DNA of 64,000 nt. It comes from Cellvibrionales bacterium. Its GTDB lineage: Bacteria > Pseudomonadota > Gammaproteobacteria > Pseudomonadales > JAHEIH01. The DNA lies in the NCBI GenBank assembly GCA_024639455.1, contig JAHEIH010000008.1:1-64000 (forward strand). Reading direction: 5' to 3'. Below the pieces are notes generated by a model, which saw only the letters and a list, made by a program, of their open reading frames with translations, was not told the origin of the DNA and did not search any database. Below, one piece after another: positions 45,105 through 55,292 of the stretch (within the stretch, counting starts at the first letter, position 1; each line of letters starts with the position of its first letter). Made by a program: the position numbers and the translations under genes.

Positions 45105-46496
45105 ATGATGGGGCAGGCGAAAACTTCGCTGTGGGTGATGGCCGGGCCAGTGTTGGCACTCCTTACTGGCGTGCTGGTCATGCAGTCTGGGCAGCCACAA
45201 GACAGTGCCATTACCGCTGCTATTACCGCGTGGTGCGTGCTGTGGTGGCTTACTGAAGCCGTGCCCATTCCTGTGACATCGCTGCTACCGATCGCCGCCT
45301 TTCCCTTGCTCAACGTACTCTCGCCGCAACAGGTCGCGCAGGCCTATGGCAGCCCGTTGGTTTTATTGATGCTGGGCGGCTGTTTGTTATCGTTGGCTAT
45401 GACATCTACCGGCGCCCACCGCCGAGTGGCGCTATTAATGGTGAAGATGGTGGGAGCCGAACACCCTCGTCACCTAGTGTGGGGGTTCATGCTGGCGGCC
45501 GCCTTCCTCAGTATGTGGATTTCCAATACGGCGACGGCTTTGGTTCTGCTGCCCATTGCGGTGGCGGCGGTGCAAGACAGTGGCGACGAGAGCGTCGCTA
45601 CCGCACTATTTTTAGGTATCGCCTATGCCTGCAGCATCGGAGGCATGGCTACTCCCATCGGCACACCGCCCAATCTCGTCTTTATGCAGGTCTATCAACA
45701 ACAAACAGGCACCGACGTTGGCTTTTTACAATGGATGATGTGGGCCATGCCAGCGGTTGTTGTGTTACTGCCGCTAGCGGCTTGGGTATTAACGCGCCAT
45801 CTTAAGGGCGCCATCGAGGCTCAGGATATTCAACTGGGACCGTGGCGCAGTGAAGAGCGCCGCGTGCTGTGGGTATTTGGTTTTACCGCCTTGGCGTGGA
45901 TGACGCGCACCGACCCTTGGGGTGGCTGGAAAACGTGGTTGGATCTTCCCTGGGCCAACGATGCATCGGTGGCCTTATTAGCGGTGGTGCTGTTGTTTGC
46001 ACTGCCCAAAGCAAAGGGGGAGAGTGAGCGCCTACTGTCGTGGCAGGCTACGCGTGATGTCCCTTGGGGGGTGATGCTGTTGTTCGCTGGCGGGCTTGCT
46101 ATTGCCGCGGCCTTTAAAGAGACGGGTTTGAGTCAGTTGGTGGCTGAGCAGTTGGCTGGCGCCACCACGCTTCCGCCGCTACTCATGGTGCTATTGATCT
46201 GTCTATTGGTCACCTTTTTAACCGAGGTGACCAGCAATACCGCCAGTGCAAGCTTGTTGTTACCGATTCTTGCGGCGGCGGCTGTAGTGGCTGATATCGC
46301 CCCATTGGCCTTGATGCTGCCAGCGGTGCTGAGCGCTTCGTGCGCATTCATGTTGCCCATAGCAACGCCGCCTAATGCGGTGGTGTTTAGTTCCGGGTTT
46401 ATCTCGGCGGCCGATATGGCCAAGGTGGGGTGGCGCTTGAATGTATTAGGAGCGATCGTCATCACCGCGGTGATGACGATCATTGGCGTGGTTTAA
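45105..46496 (+). CDS. DASS/SLC13 family sodium:dicarboxylate-type symporter
   Basis: 463 aa, about 11 membrane helices. The two SNT sodium/substrate motifs of the family are visible: ISNTATALVLLPIA and TSNTASASLLLPIL, each followed by a PP-containing loop (TPIGTPPNLVF and IATPPNAVVF). It probably imports dicarboxylates, citrate or sulfate with sodium; the substrate cannot be told. ATG 45105 follows AAAAGGAG; the frame is open to 45039. It shares TTAA with the peroxiredoxin gene. Confidence 0.92.
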   Translation: MMGQAKTSLWVMAGPVLALLTGVLVMQSGQPQDSAITAAITAWCVLWWLTEAVPIPVTSLLPIAAFPLLNVLSPQQVAQAYGSPLVLLMLGGCLLSLAMTSTGAHRRVALLMVKMVGAEHPRHLVWGFMLAAAFLSMWISNTATALVLLPIAVAAVQDSGDESVATALFLGIAYACSIGGMATPIGTPPNLVFMQVYQQQTGTDVGFLQWMMWAMPAVVVLLPLAAWVLTRHLKGAIEAQDIQLGPWRSEERRVLWVFGFTALAWMTRTDPWGGWKTWLDLPWANDASVALLAVVLLFALPKAKGESERLLSWQATRDVPWGVMLLFAGGLAIAAAFKETGLSQLVAEQLAGATTLPPLLMVLLICLLVTFLTEVTSNTASASLLLPILAAAAVVADIAPLALMLPAVLSASCAFMLPIATPPNAVVFSSGFISAADMAKVGWRLNVLGAIVITAVMTIIGVV

Positions 46497-46969
46497 AGCA
46501 GCGCGAGAATGCTTTCTGCTGAGCTCTTATCCAGACCGCCGCCCTCGTCGACATTCAGGGCGGTAATTTCACCATTGTCTACAATCATTGCGTAGCGGCA
46601 GCTGCGCTTACCCATGCCAAAGCCTTCAGCGTCCAGTACCAGATCCAACGCGCAAGCCAACTCACCGTTGCCGTCGGCCGCCATCACAATTTGCTCGGCG
46701 TTGGAGGCGTTACCCCACGCGTTCATAACAAATACGTCGTTCACCGAGGTGCAAACGATGGCGTCAACGCCTTTGGCTTTCAGCGTGTCAGCGTGTACCA
46801 CGTAACCGGGCAGGTGAGCCGCAGAGCAGGTGGGTGTAAACGCACCGGGTACGGCAAACAGTACCACTTTCTTGCCGGCACAGAAGTCCGCAATATTTAA
46901 GGCCTCGGGACCTTCGGCACCCATCACCGAAAGCGTAATTGAGGGGATTTTATCGCCAATAGCAGCCAT
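46493..46969 (-). CDS. Prx5-type peroxiredoxin
   Basis: 158 aa thioredoxin-fold peroxidase of the Prx5 group. The peroxidatic Cys48 lies in AVPGAFTPTCSAAHLPGY, with later VNDVFVMNAWG and the conserved arginine in RYAMIVDNG. It reduces peroxides with thiol donors such as glutathione/glutaredoxin; gshA and grxC are in the same window. Cys30 and Cys73 may matter for recycling. AGAGAGAAAAC lies upstream of the ATG. Confidence 0.94.
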   Translation of the reverse strand: MAAIGDKIPSITLSVMGAEGPEALNIADFCAGKKVVLFAVPGAFTPTCSAAHLPGYVVHADTLKAKGVDAIVCTSVNDVFVMNAWGNASNAEQIVMAADGNGELACALDLVLDAEGFGMGKRSCRYAMIVDNGEITALNVDEGGGLDKSSAESILALL

Positions 46970-46990
46970 TGTTTTCTCTCTTTAGTCTGA

Positions 46991-49291
46991 TTATTTCTTT
47001 TTCATCGCCTGTTGTAGCAAGGCGCCCATAGATCCCATAGTAGACCCAGTTGGCGGGTTTTGTCGCGTCATATTTTGCCTTGCCGCTGGCTTGCTGGGTC
47101 GATCGCTGGTCTTCTGGCCAACCTCGTCGTCCATTCGCATGCTCAGCGCGATACGCTTGCGGGCAACCTCCACCTCGATGACCTTCACTTTGACGATGTC
47201 CCCCGCTTTGACGACTTCGCGTGGGTCTTTAACGAACTTGTTCGACAGCGCAGAGATGTGTACCAAGCCATCTTGGTGAACGCCAATGTCGACAAAGGCG
47301 CCAAAATTGGTGACGTTGCTAATCACGCCTTCCAGAATCATACCGGGTTCGAGATCTTTGATGGTCTCGACGCCCTCTTTAAAGTCAGCTGTAACAAACT
47401 CGGGGCGCGGATCGCGACCGGGTTTTTCCAGTTCGCTGAGAATATCTTTGATGGTGGGCAGGCCGACCGTCTCGCTAATGAACTGTTGCGGTGTTAACGC
47501 GCGAAGAAAGCTCACATCGCCGATGATACTATTGAGTTGGCGCCCGCTGCTGTTGGCGATGCGTTCTACCACGGGGTAGGACTCGGGGTGAACCGCCGAG
47601 TTGTCGAGTGGGTTGTCCCCTGCCACACGCAAGAAGCCCGCCGCCAATTCAAAGGTTTTGTCGCCAAAGCGGGGGACTTTGAGCAGGTCTTTGCGGCTGG
47701 CATATGCGCCGTGTTGATCGCGGAAATCGACAATGTTGGTCGCGAGGGTATTGTTTAATCCCGATACGCGGCTAAGTAGCGGTATAGAGGCAGTATTAAG
47801 GTCGACGCCCACCGCGTTGACACAGTCTTCCACTACCGCGTCGAGGGTGCGCGCCAGTTGGGTCTGATTGACGTCGTGTTGGTATTGACCCACGCCAATA
47901 GACTTGGGATCGATCTTCACCAGTTCCGCCAAGGGGTCTTGCAGGCGGCGTGCGATCGACACCGCGCCGCGGATGGTCACGTCCAGATCTGGGAATTCGC
48001 GGGCGGCGTATTCCGAGGCCGAGTAAATGGATGCGCCGGCCTCGTTCACCATGACCTTTTTGATGTTCATGTCGGGAATCAGTTTGAGTACTTCACCGAC
48101 AAAGCGGTCGGTTTCGCGTGAGGCGGTGCCGTTGCCAATACTGATGAGCGCCACATCGTGCTTCTTGCATAGATTGACCAAAATTTTGGCCGATTCGGCA
48201 ATTTTGTTCTGCGGGGGGGTGGGATAAATGGCGCAGTGGTCGACGACCTTGCCGGTGGCATCGATCACCGCCACTTTGACTCCCGTGCGTAGGCCTGGGT
48301 CGAGGCCAATGGTGGCCTTTTGTCCGGCAGCTGCGGTCAGTAGTAAGTCTTTCAAATTGGCGCCAAATACTTTAATGGCATCGTCCTCGGCGCTGTCGCG
48401 TACCTGGCCGAGAAGGTCCGTCTCGAGGTGGGTCAGCAGTTTGACGCGCCATGTCCAGCGCACCACTTCTCGCAGCCAACGGTCGGCGGGGCGGCCGGCG
48501 TCGCGAATATTGTGTTGCTCGGCGATGATGATCTCACAGGGATGCACCGCGCTTAGACTGTCCTCTTCATCGGGGAGGCGTAAGGCCAGGCTCAACACAC
48601 CGGCTTTGCGGCCGCGAAATAGCGCCAAGGCACGGTGTGATGGCACCGACTTAAGGGGTTCGTTATGTTCAAAGTAATCGCGGAATTTTTCGCCTTGACT
48701 CTCTTGACCGGCGATAACCGCGGAGGTCACTAACGCGTTGTCCCACAGGAATTGACGAAGTTTACCCAGCAGCGAGGCGTCTTCGGCGAACGCTTCCATC
48801 AAGATTTGCTTGGCGCCGTCGAGGGCGTCTTTGCTCGTGGTAATGGCGTGGTCGGGGTTCAGATAGGCCGCGGCAGTATTGTCGGGGTCGAGACTTGGGT
48901 CTGCCAGCAGCGCGTCAGCTAAACCTTGCAGGCCAGCCTCGCGGGCGATCTGCGCTTTGGTTCGGCGCTTGGGTTTGTAGGGTAGGTAGAGATCCTCCAA
49001 ACGCGTTTTAGTATCGGCGGCGAGGATGTCGTTTTTCAGTTCTTGGGTCAGTTTGCCCTGCTCATCGATACTTTTGATGATGGCGCTGCGGCGATCTTCC
49101 ATATCTCGCAGATACTGCAGTCGCTCTTCCATAAAACGCATTTGGGTATCATCTAATCCCCCCGTGACCTCTTTGCGGTAGCGCGCGATGAAGGGCACTG
49201 TGGCGCCTTCATCGAGCAGGGCTACGGCGGCGTTAACTTGGTTGGCGGCGACCTTGAGTTCGTCGGCGATACGTTGATGGATGCTGTTCAT
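46991..49291 (-). CDS. tex: Tex family RNA-binding transcription accessory protein
   Basis: 766 aa. Order of domains: N-terminal helical Tex region with [15 protein letters not shown], a YqgF/RuvC-like domain (about 325-450, [18 protein letters not shown]), HhH motifs (about 490-560, [14 protein letters not shown]) and a C-terminal S1 domain (about 645-715, [19 protein letters not shown]). Tex binds nucleic acid and is linked to toxin expression and stress survival; its biochemical role is unsettled. A basic Pro/Gln tail ends the protein. Confidence 0.95.
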   Translation of the reverse strand: MNSIHQRIADELKVAANQVNAAVALLDEGATVPFIARYRKEVTGGLDDTQMRFMEERLQYLRDMEDRRSAIIKSIDEQGKLTQELKNDILAADTKTRLEDLYLPYKPKRRTKAQIAREAGLQGLADALLADPSLDPDNTAAAYLNPDHAITTSKDALDGAKQILMEAFAEDASLLGKLRQFLWDNALVTSAVIAGQESQGEKFRDYFEHNEPLKSVPSHRALALFRGRKAGVLSLALRLPDEEDSLSAVHPCEIIIAEQHNIRDAGRPADRWLREVVRWTWRVKLLTHLETDLLGQVRDSAEDDAIKVFGANLKDLLLTAAAGQKATIGLDPGLRTGVKVAVIDATGKVVDHCAIYPTPPQNKIAESAKILVNLCKKHDVALISIGNGTASRETDRFVGEVLKLIPDMNIKKVMVNEAGASIYSASEYAAREFPDLDVTIRGAVSIARRLQDPLAELVKIDPKSIGVGQYQHDVNQTQLARTLDAVVEDCVNAVGVDLNTASIPLLSRVSGLNNTLATNIVDFRDQHGAYASRKDLLKVPRFGDKTFELAAGFLRVAGDNPLDNSAVHPESYPVVERIANSSGRQLNSIIGDVSFLRALTPQQFISETVGLPTIKDILSELEKPGRDPRPEFVTADFKEGVETIKDLEPGMILEGVISNVTNFGAFVDIGVHQDGLVHISALSNKFVKDPREVVKAGDIVKVKVIEVEVARKRIALSMRMDDEVGQKTSDRPSKPAARQNMTRQNPPTGSTMGSMGALLQQAMKKK

Positions 49292-49379
49292 TACTGGCTG
49301 TCTTCTAAAAAAATTTACCGCGAATATACGGCAAACAACCGTCGCTGGGGAGTCTTGTTTTTTGACAGGGGAATTGTTA

Positions 49380-49403
49380 AAGCGCCGACCGGAATCGGCG
49401 CTT
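49380..49403 (-). terminator. Terminator of pckA
   Basis: AAGCGCCGA (49380-49388) and TCGGCGCTT (49395-49403) make a perfect 9-bp GC-rich stem with a 6-nt loop, starting 7 bp after the pckA stop. On the minus strand the stem runs into TTTAACAATT, a short T-run. Reasonable intrinsic terminator between pckA and tex. Confidence 0.65.
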
Positions 49404-49410
49404 AGAGGCT

Positions 49411-50967
49411 TCAGGCGTGAGGTCCGGCGGCAATAATGGCGTCAGATACGTCGAATTTCTGCATATTTTTCTGGAACAGGGCCGCCAGTTTAGAGGCCTG
49501 CTCGTTGTAGGCGTCGACGCTTTCCCAACCGTTGCGCGGGTCGACAAAGTGATCTGGCACGCCGGGAATGCTCAGCGGTACATCCAAATTCAACTCGTCG
49601 ATATGGCTGGTCTCGCCACCGATTAAAGCGCCGCTTTGTGCCGCGGCCACCACGGCACGCGTCACGGGGATGGGGAAGCGTGAGCCACTGCCACCCGGGG
49701 CGCCCGAGCCGCCGGTCCAACCGGTGTTGACCAAATAGACCACGGCGCCCGATTTTTCGATGCGCTCCATCAAAAGTTCCGCATATTCTCCCGCCGGGCG
49801 CGGCATGAAGGGGGCGCCAAAACAGGTAGAGAAAGTGGGGTGAATACCAGCTTCAGCGCCCATTTCAGTGGAGCCAACGCGAGCGGTATAGCCTGATAAA
49901 AAGTGGTAGGCAGCCGCTTGTTTGCTAAGAATAGATAGCGGTGGTAATACGCCAGACACGTCGCAGGTGAGGAAAATCACCGTGTTGGGTTCTGCGCCGT
50001 TGTTCTGTGGTACGCGCTTGTCGATGTGCTCCAGCGGGTAGCAACAGCGGCCGTTTTCACTCAGGCTGGTATCGTCGTAGTCAGTGGCTCTGCGGTCGTT
50101 AGTAACGACATTTTCCACAATGGCGCCAAAGCGAATGGCATCGTAGATCACCGGTTCGTTGTCGCGGCTCAGGTTAATGGTTTTGGCGTAACACCCCCCT
50201 TCAAAATTGAACACCTGCCCCTCACCCCAACCGTGCTCGTCGTCGCCAATTAAGTAGCGCGTAGGATCGGCCGAGAGCGTGGTTTTACCGGTGCCCGACA
50301 GACCGAAAAACAGTGTCGTGTCGCCGTGTTCACCAACATTGGCCGAGCAGTGCATGGGCATCACTTCTTTTTCTGGTAAAAGGAAGTTTTGCACCGAGAA
50401 CATGGCTTTTTTCATTTCGCCGGCGTAGCGCATACCGGCTAACAGCACCGTGCGTTGTGCGAAGTTGATCAACACCACCGCGTCGCTATTGGTGCCGTCG
50501 CGCTCGGGATCGCACACGAAGTTGGCGGCGTTAATCACGGTCCATTCGTTTTTCGACTTGGGGTTGAACTTGTCGGGGCGCACAAACATGTTGCGACCAA
50601 ACAGACTCTGCCAAGCCGTTTCGGTATAGACATTGACGGGTAGATAGTTATCGTCACTGGCGCCGACGTGCAGGTGCTGCAGGTAGTGATCTCGGCTTGC
50701 TAGATAGGCATCGACACGATCCCACAGAGCGTTGAATTTGTCTGATGGAAAGGAGCGGTTAACACTGCCCCAATCGATGGCGTCCTCGGTGGAGGGTTCT
50801 TGCACAATAAAGCGGTCGGCGGTTGAGCGGCCGGTACGCGCGCCAGTTGTGACGACGAGGGCGCCGTTGTCGGCGAGAAAGCCTTCACCGCGTTGTAGGG
50901 CGGCTTCGACGAGTTCAGCGGGGCACAGATCAGTGTGCACCGTAATGCTGTCCAATTGGTGAGTCAT
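49411..50967 (-). CDS. pckA: Phosphoenolpyruvate carboxykinase (ATP)
   Basis: 518 aa. It makes PEP from oxaloacetate and ATP for gluconeogenesis. P-loop [11 protein letters not shown], metal-binding [21 protein letters not shown], and the adenine loop near [20 protein letters not shown]. An AGGAAAC site lies just before the ATG. It follows hslO on the same strand; the 160-bp gap carries three tandem hairpins. Confidence 0.96.
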   Translation of the reverse strand: MTHQLDSITVHTDLCPAELVEAALQRGEGFLADNGALVVTTGARTGRSTADRFIVQEPSTEDAIDWGSVNRSFPSDKFNALWDRVDAYLASRDHYLQHLHVGASDDNYLPVNVYTETAWQSLFGRNMFVRPDKFNPKSKNEWTVINAANFVCDPERDGTNSDAVVLINFAQRTVLLAGMRYAGEMKKAMFSVQNFLLPEKEVMPMHCSANVGEHGDTTLFFGLSGTGKTTLSADPTRYLIGDDEHGWGEGQVFNFEGGCYAKTINLSRDNEPVIYDAIRFGAIVENVVTNDRRATDYDDTSLSENGRCCYPLEHIDKRVPQNNGAEPNTVIFLTCDVSGVLPPLSILSKQAAAYHFLSGYTARVGSTEMGAEAGIHPTFSTCFGAPFMPRPAGEYAELLMERIEKSGAVVYLVNTGWTGGSGAPGGSGSRFPIPVTRAVVAAAQSGALIGGETSHIDELNLDVPLSIPGVPDHFVDPRNGWESVDAYNEQASKLAALFQKNMQKFDVSDAIIAAGPHA

Positions 50968-50987
50968 TGTTGTTTCCTATTCCGTGA

Positions 50988-51047
50988 CGTCTTGGTAAGA
51001 CGAATATCGGCCCCTTAAGGGGCTCTAATAGCATCTCCTTAGAGATG
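50988..51047 (-). promoter_or_regulatory. Three tandem hairpins in the pckA leader
   Basis: CGTCTT/AAGACG (50988-51002, 3-nt loop), the palindrome GCCCC-TTAA-GGGGC (51010-51023) and CATCTC/GAGATG (51032-51047, 4-nt loop) are spaced 7-8 bp apart between hslO and pckA. None has a following T-run on the minus strand. They may terminate hslO, stabilise the pckA mRNA or serve as RNA-binding sites. Confidence 0.55.
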
Positions 51048-51127
51048 TTGCGGTCTAGTATGGCAACAAATCAACGCTTTGCTAAGTCGTATTTGGCAAT
51101 GCCCCGTATTCAAATGAATGATGACGG

Positions 51128-51997
51128 CTAGTGCAGCGACAGGTCATCCTCGGCAAAGATGTTGGCCACTGCCACACTGTCGAATTGATAGTCGTGGTTA
51201 CAGAATTCACAAACGATTTGAATGACGCCTTCGTCGGCGATGATGCTATCCGCTTCTGCACGGCCTATCGAACGTAGCAATTCGCTGGTGCGTGCTTCGG
51301 AGCAGCTGCAACCAAAGCGAACCTCGCGGCTATCGAACAGCCGAACCTTGTCTTCGTGATACAGGCGGTACAGCAATTCTTGGTGTTCGAGATCCAACAG
51401 TTCGTCGTTGGTGAGGGTTTGCGCCAAGTGGCTAAAGTGCTCCCATTGTTGCTCGCGCCGTTCGGGATTGACCTCTTTACTCGGGGGCAGCTCTTGCAGC
51501 ATGAACCCGCCACAACGCTGGCCGTCGGCCGTCAACCAAAACAGGCTGTTGAGTTGCTCAGATTGAAGGAAGTAGTCGGCCAAACACTCCGCTAAACTGG
51601 CGCCACTGAGCGGGACAATGCCCTGATAACGCTTGCCTTTGAGCGGGTCGATGGTGATGGCAAGGGTACCGCCTGCCAGCAGTTCGCGGAAGTGTTCGCT
51701 GGTCGCGTTTTCAGCGTCGCGAGCGATGGCGCGAATGCGCAGATCATTGGTGCACTCGGCCATGATGGTTGGAATTTGGCCGTCGCTGCGAGCCTGCAGG
51801 ATCACGCTGCCGGCAAACTTAATGGTGGTGCTCAGCAGCACCGCGGCGGCAACAAACTCGCCCAGCAGTTTGCTCACGCCGATCGGGTAGTTATGCTTGA
51901 TGACGGCGGTTTGGTAGCTTTCCATGAGGGTCACGACATCACCACGGATATCGGTCTCGTCAAACATAAAACGCAGTATTTGGTCTTGGCTGGCCAT
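51128..51997 (-). CDS. hslO: Redox-regulated chaperone Hsp33
   Basis: 289 aa. Holdase activated by oxidative unfolding. The zinc cysteines lie near the C-terminus: CSCSEART (C-x-C) and VCEFCNHDY (C-x2-C). The N-terminal domain has the family RFMFDETDIRGDVV. ATG 51997 (MASQDQI) is favoured over 52003 because it leaves room for the AGAGAA site. Ten-gene-scale order yrfG-hslR-hslO-pckA matches E. coli. Confidence 0.95.
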   Translation of the reverse strand: MASQDQILRFMFDETDIRGDVVTLMESYQTAVIKHNYPIGVSKLLGEFVAAAVLLSTTIKFAGSVILQARSDGQIPTIMAECTNDLRIRAIARDAENATSEHFRELLAGGTLAITIDPLKGKRYQGIVPLSGASLAECLADYFLQSEQLNSLFWLTADGQRCGGFMLQELPPSKEVNPERREQQWEHFSHLAQTLTNDELLDLEHQELLYRLYHEDKVRLFDSREVRFGCSCSEARTSELLRSIGRAEADSIIADEGVIQIVCEFCNHDYQFDSVAVANIFAEDDLSLH

Positions 51998-52006
51998 GGT
52001 CATTCT

Positions 52007-52399
52007 CTATTCGAAATCGTTGGTTTGTTTAAAACGGTGAATTTGGCGGCGGTCTTTTTTACTGGGGCGCGACGGCGGCGCTGCCATGCCGGCGCTAGTC
52101 AATTTGCGTTGCAGGGCAGTGTGTTGGCGCGCAGCAATGCTCTCTTCGGTCTCGCCATACAGCCGTTGAGCTTCAGGTGCACCGCGGCGCTGGTCCGACA
52201 GTGCGAGCACTTTAACGATTTTTTCGTCCCAGCCCTGGCGAATGGTCAGTACCGCACCAATTTGCACCTCTTTACTGACCTTGCAGCTGGCGCCGTCGTA
52301 GCGCACCTTGCCCCCTTCGATGGCCGCTTTAGCGAGGCTGCGGGTCTTGAAAAAACGTGCTGCCCACAGCCACTTGTCGAGCCTCACCTTGTCGCTCAT
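52007..52399 (-). CDS. hslR: Heat-shock ribosome rescue protein Hsp15
   Basis: 130 aa. S4 RNA-binding domain at the N-terminus (RLDKWLWAARFFKTRSLAKA), then a basic tail (PPSRPSKKDRRQIHRFKQ). Hsp15 recycles 50S subunits carrying stalled nascent chains. Its ATG overlaps the yrfG stop by 4 bp (ATGA), and hslO follows 9 bp after its stop, so three heat-shock-type genes form one unit. Confidence 0.94.
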   Translation of the reverse strand: MSDKVRLDKWLWAARFFKTRSLAKAAIEGGKVRYDGASCKVSKEVQIGAVLTIRQGWDEKIVKVLALSDQRRGAPEAQRLYGETEESIAARQHTALQRKLTSAGMAAPPSRPSKKDRRQIHRFKQTNDFE

Positions 52400-53067
52400 A
52401 GCGTGGTTCCAGGTAGGATTTCATCGAAGTGATGGATGCCGCGAAAAAGAGTGTCAGAGCGTACATCTTTGTGGCTGTCGGGTTGCAATAAGGTCAACAA
52501 GTGGGCGATGCCAGCCTGCTTGGCAGAGGTCAATACCGATTCGGTATCGTCGATTAAAAGGCTGCGTGCGGGATCAAACGGATGCAGGGCGCGCATGCGG
52601 TGCCAAAATTCGGGGTCTTCCTTGGGCAAACCGAGGTCGTGCGACACAATGACGCGGTCGAACCAGCGGTCGATACCGGTGTGTTCGACTTTGATAGCGA
52701 GCGTTTTGTTGTGGGCGTTGGTGACCAGATAGAGCGTCTTGCCGTGTTCGCGCAGACCAGTGAGAAATTCCACCACAAAGGGGCGGATCTCGATCATATG
52801 AGCAATTTCACGTTTCAGAGTAGGGATGTCGATACCCAGTTTGTCGGTCCAGTAATCCAGACTGTACCAGGCCAGCGTGCCGCGATTGGATTGCATGATG
52901 GGTTCTAGCTCGGCCCACGCTTCCCAGCGTTTGATACGCTTAAATTTGGCGTAGTGTTTGGGCAGGTAGCTCATCCAGAAAAAATTGTCGTAGTGCAGGT
53001 CCAGCAGGGTCCCGTCCATGTCGAGCAATACCGTATCGATGTCGTCCCAGTTAATCATAGTTTCCAC
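52396..53067 (-). CDS. yrfG: GMP/IMP nucleotidase YrfG-type HAD hydrolase
   Basis: 223 aa HAD-IA phosphatase: LLDMDGTLLDL (motif I), LVTNAHNKTL (motif II), SHDLGLPKEDPEFW (motif III lysine) and LLIDDTESVL (motif IV). The YrfG family start WDDIDTVLLDMDGTLLDLHY and the NFFW segment are seen. E. coli YrfG dephosphorylates purine monophosphates. First gene of yrfG-hslR-hslO. Confidence 0.92.
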   Translation of the reverse strand: METMINWDDIDTVLLDMDGTLLDLHYDNFFWMSYLPKHYAKFKRIKRWEAWAELEPIMQSNRGTLAWYSLDYWTDKLGIDIPTLKREIAHMIEIRPFVVEFLTGLREHGKTLYLVTNAHNKTLAIKVEHTGIDRWFDRVIVSHDLGLPKEDPEFWHRMRALHPFDPARSLLIDDTESVLTSAKQAGIAHLLTLLQPDSHKDVRSDTLFRGIHHFDEILPGTTL

Positions 53068-53106
53068 GCTTATATGAAGGGCGACATCATACCATATCGC
53101 CTGTAA

Positions 53107-53122
53107 TGTGACTTAGGTCATG
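53107..53122. promoter_or_regulatory. Weak CRP-like site in the yrfG/cysQ gap
   Basis: TGTGA-N6-TCATG (53107-53122) matches eight of ten positions of the CRP half-sites TGTGA-N6-TCACA. It sits between divergent yrfG and cysQ, about 45 bp upstream of TACAAT (53166-53171), a possible cysQ -10. Tentative. Confidence 0.25.
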
Positions 53123-53199
53123 CGCCCCTGAGGTCAAAAATCTCACTGCCCTGGCCGATAAGGGTTACAATAGTGTCATTCAAACCAACGGGGATTATT

Positions 53200-54027
53200 T
53201 TGCCGAACAGCAGTTTCACCATCCCGGCCGACTGGTCGGATCAGTTATACGCCGTATGTCGCGCAGCGGGTGATGTTGTGCTGCGTTACTATCGGCAAGC
53301 GGAGGGATTAGAAATATCTCGCAAGCAAGACAGCTCACCGTTGACCGCGGCAGATCTTGCCTCGAACGAGGCGATTCTCCATGCCCTCGGCGGATTAGAA
53401 CCACGCCTGCCGATCGTGTCTGAAGAAAGTGATCCGCGCCAGTTTCTATTACCTGACGCGGCGCGTTACTGGTTGATCGACCCACTGGATGGCACCCGCG
53501 AATTTATCGAGCGGACTGGAGAGTTCACCATCAATATTGCGTTGATCGAGGGTGATCGCAGCATATTAGGCGCTATTTACACGCCTTTGAGTGGAGAATT
53601 TTATATTGGTGGGCGCGGTTTGACCCCGCTAGTCATACGCGATGGCGAGTCACGGCCCTTAGCTTGTCGGCCCTTGAGTGACGATATCGTCGCCGCCGTC
53701 AGCCGTCGTCGCGCCACACTGGCCAATAATTTTTTGGCCAGTGCCTCGCTTGTCGCTGAGTATGGTGTATCGACAGTCACTCTGGGAAGCGCGCTGAAAT
53801 TTACCCACGTGGCCGAGGGGCGCGCCGATATCTATCCTTGTTTGGGCCCCACCGGAGAGTGGGATAGCGCTGCTGGTCAAGCCATCGTAGAAGCCGCTGG
53901 AGGCGCGGTGGTGGACCTGCAAGGACAGTCACTGCGTTACGGTCGCAGCGCCGACCGCATCAACCCTAGCTTTGTGGTGTTAGGTGATGCCGGTGCATGG
54001 CGTCGCGCCGGTGACGTTGGCGCCTAG
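53200..54027 (+). CDS. cysQ: 3'(2'),5'-bisphosphate nucleotidase CysQ
   Basis: About 275 aa, inositol-monophosphatase fold. It removes the 3'-phosphate of PAP(S) in sulfate assimilation. Metal motif IDPLDGTREFIE, preceding IVSEESD, and GEWDSAAGQAIVEAAGG near the C-terminus. Start is uncertain: GTG 53173 (284 aa) directly follows the candidate -10 TACAAT, so TTG 53200, with GGGGA upstream, is preferred. It shares CTAG with smp at the stops. Confidence 0.88.
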   Translation: MPNSSFTIPADWSDQLYAVCRAAGDVVLRYYRQAEGLEISRKQDSSPLTAADLASNEAILHALGGLEPRLPIVSEESDPRQFLLPDAARYWLIDPLDGTREFIERTGEFTINIALIEGDRSILGAIYTPLSGEFYIGGRGLTPLVIRDGESRPLACRPLSDDIVAAVSRRRATLANNFLASASLVAEYGVSTVTLGSALKFTHVAEGRADIYPCLGPTGEWDSAAGQAIVEAAGGAVVDLQGQSLRYGRSADRINPSFVVLGDAGAWRRAGDVGA

Positions 54028-55268
54028 GGGTGTGCTTTTAAAATACCCTGCAAGTGTTGTTCGACGATGTCGTCGTAGGGGGGTAGTAGGCCGCTGCAGC
54101 TCAAGGCCGCGCGGGTGCGTTCGGCGGGTTTCGCTTCAGCCAGTGCACTTGAAAGCGACCACGCCTCAACAAAACGTTCACTCACACTAATGCTATTCCC
54201 CTCGGCCATGCTGGCCAAGTAATGGGCTTGTTGCTTGGCCAAGGCGGGCATCTGCGCGACTAGGGTGGGTTGGCGGCGTTGGGTCGAAAGCGCTGGGGGA
54301 ATCATTTCGCCAATACCAATGGCAATCGCAAATTCCACTTTGCCCTCTCGCAGACGCTCTTGGCTTACCCGTTGCTGCAGCCGTAGCAATAAACTGGCGG
54401 CTACCAAGGTGTCGGTGGCGCTGGCGGCATCGAATTCCTGCGGTGCTAAGGTAATATCGAAGCCTCCCGCGGCCGGCTCCCACGCCAGTAGTAAACGCTC
54501 AGCAACGTCGCTAACGGTGTGCTCCAGTTGACGGGCAATTTGTTCCAGCAGGGCGCGGTCTAGTTGACGGTTGAGTAGGCTCCAGTCGTTTACCCGGACG
54601 GCAATCACCGTATGGCCTGTCAGTTGTTCCTGCTCCAACTCGGGTTCGGCTTCGCCAAATAACTGCAGCAGTAATTCGCCCACAGCGTCCTGGTGAGGGT
54701 AGTCGGGGGCGGGCTGTTCTTCATTTAGACGTTGCACGATGTCGCGTAACCAGCGGCTGGCGCCACTGGCTAAAAGACGCAGTGCCAGATAGCAGAGCAG
54801 CGAACTGGCGAATAAAAGCGCGGCTTGAATGAGCCATTGGTTGCGCTGTAGCGCGTCCTGGGGGCGTTGATCTAGCACTACTTCGGCGTAGCCAATCACA
54901 CTGTCTTCGGCGGCAATCTCGCTTCTGAACGGAGCGCTTTCCGCACTGAAGGGCAGGTCTTTGTCGGCGGCAACGATGACTTGGCCATCCAGCGCGACAA
55001 TGGCTGCCCTGCTCAACAAGGGGGACTCAATCGTTTCTTGAAGGATGGCGGTGAGGGATAAGGCGTCACCATTGAAGGTGTCGTAGCGTGCCTGACTGGC
55101 GAGTTGGCGGCTGATTTGACCGCCCAATTGAGCGTTGACGTCGGCCGTCAGCGAGGCATTTTGCTGGTACTGCAGAGCGGCGAACACGATACCCAGCACG
55201 ACGAATACTGTCGTGCCGAGGGCGGCGAGTCGCTCTTCGAGCGGCAGTTTGGCAAATATGGTCGTCAT
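54024..55268 (-). CDS. smp: Smp/YtjB family membrane protein
   Basis: 414 aa. Two membrane helices (about 15-33 and 150-168) flank a periplasmic domain (about 35-145); a cytoplasmic domain follows with DTLVAASLLLRLQQRVSQERL and similar. Smp-type proteins have no firm function; they lie divergent from serB in E. coli and many gammaproteobacteria, as here. The layout resembles a sensor (extracytoplasmic domain between helices) without a visible kinase or cyclase motif. Confidence 0.82.
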   Translation of the reverse strand: MTTIFAKLPLEERLAALGTTVFVVLGIVFAALQYQQNASLTADVNAQLGGQISRQLASQARYDTFNGDALSLTAILQETIESPLLSRAAIVALDGQVIVAADKDLPFSAESAPFRSEIAAEDSVIGYAEVVLDQRPQDALQRNQWLIQAALLFASSLLCYLALRLLASGASRWLRDIVQRLNEEQPAPDYPHQDAVGELLLQLFGEAEPELEQEQLTGHTVIAVRVNDWSLLNRQLDRALLEQIARQLEHTVSDVAERLLLAWEPAAGGFDITLAPQEFDAASATDTLVAASLLLRLQQRVSQERLREGKVEFAIAIGIGEMIPPALSTQRRQPTLVAQMPALAKQQAHYLASMAEGNSISVSERFVEAWSLSSALAEAKPAERTRAALSCSGLLPPYDDIVEQHLQGILKAHP

Positions 55269-55292
55269 TGAATCCCCACCTATGGTGCAAGC

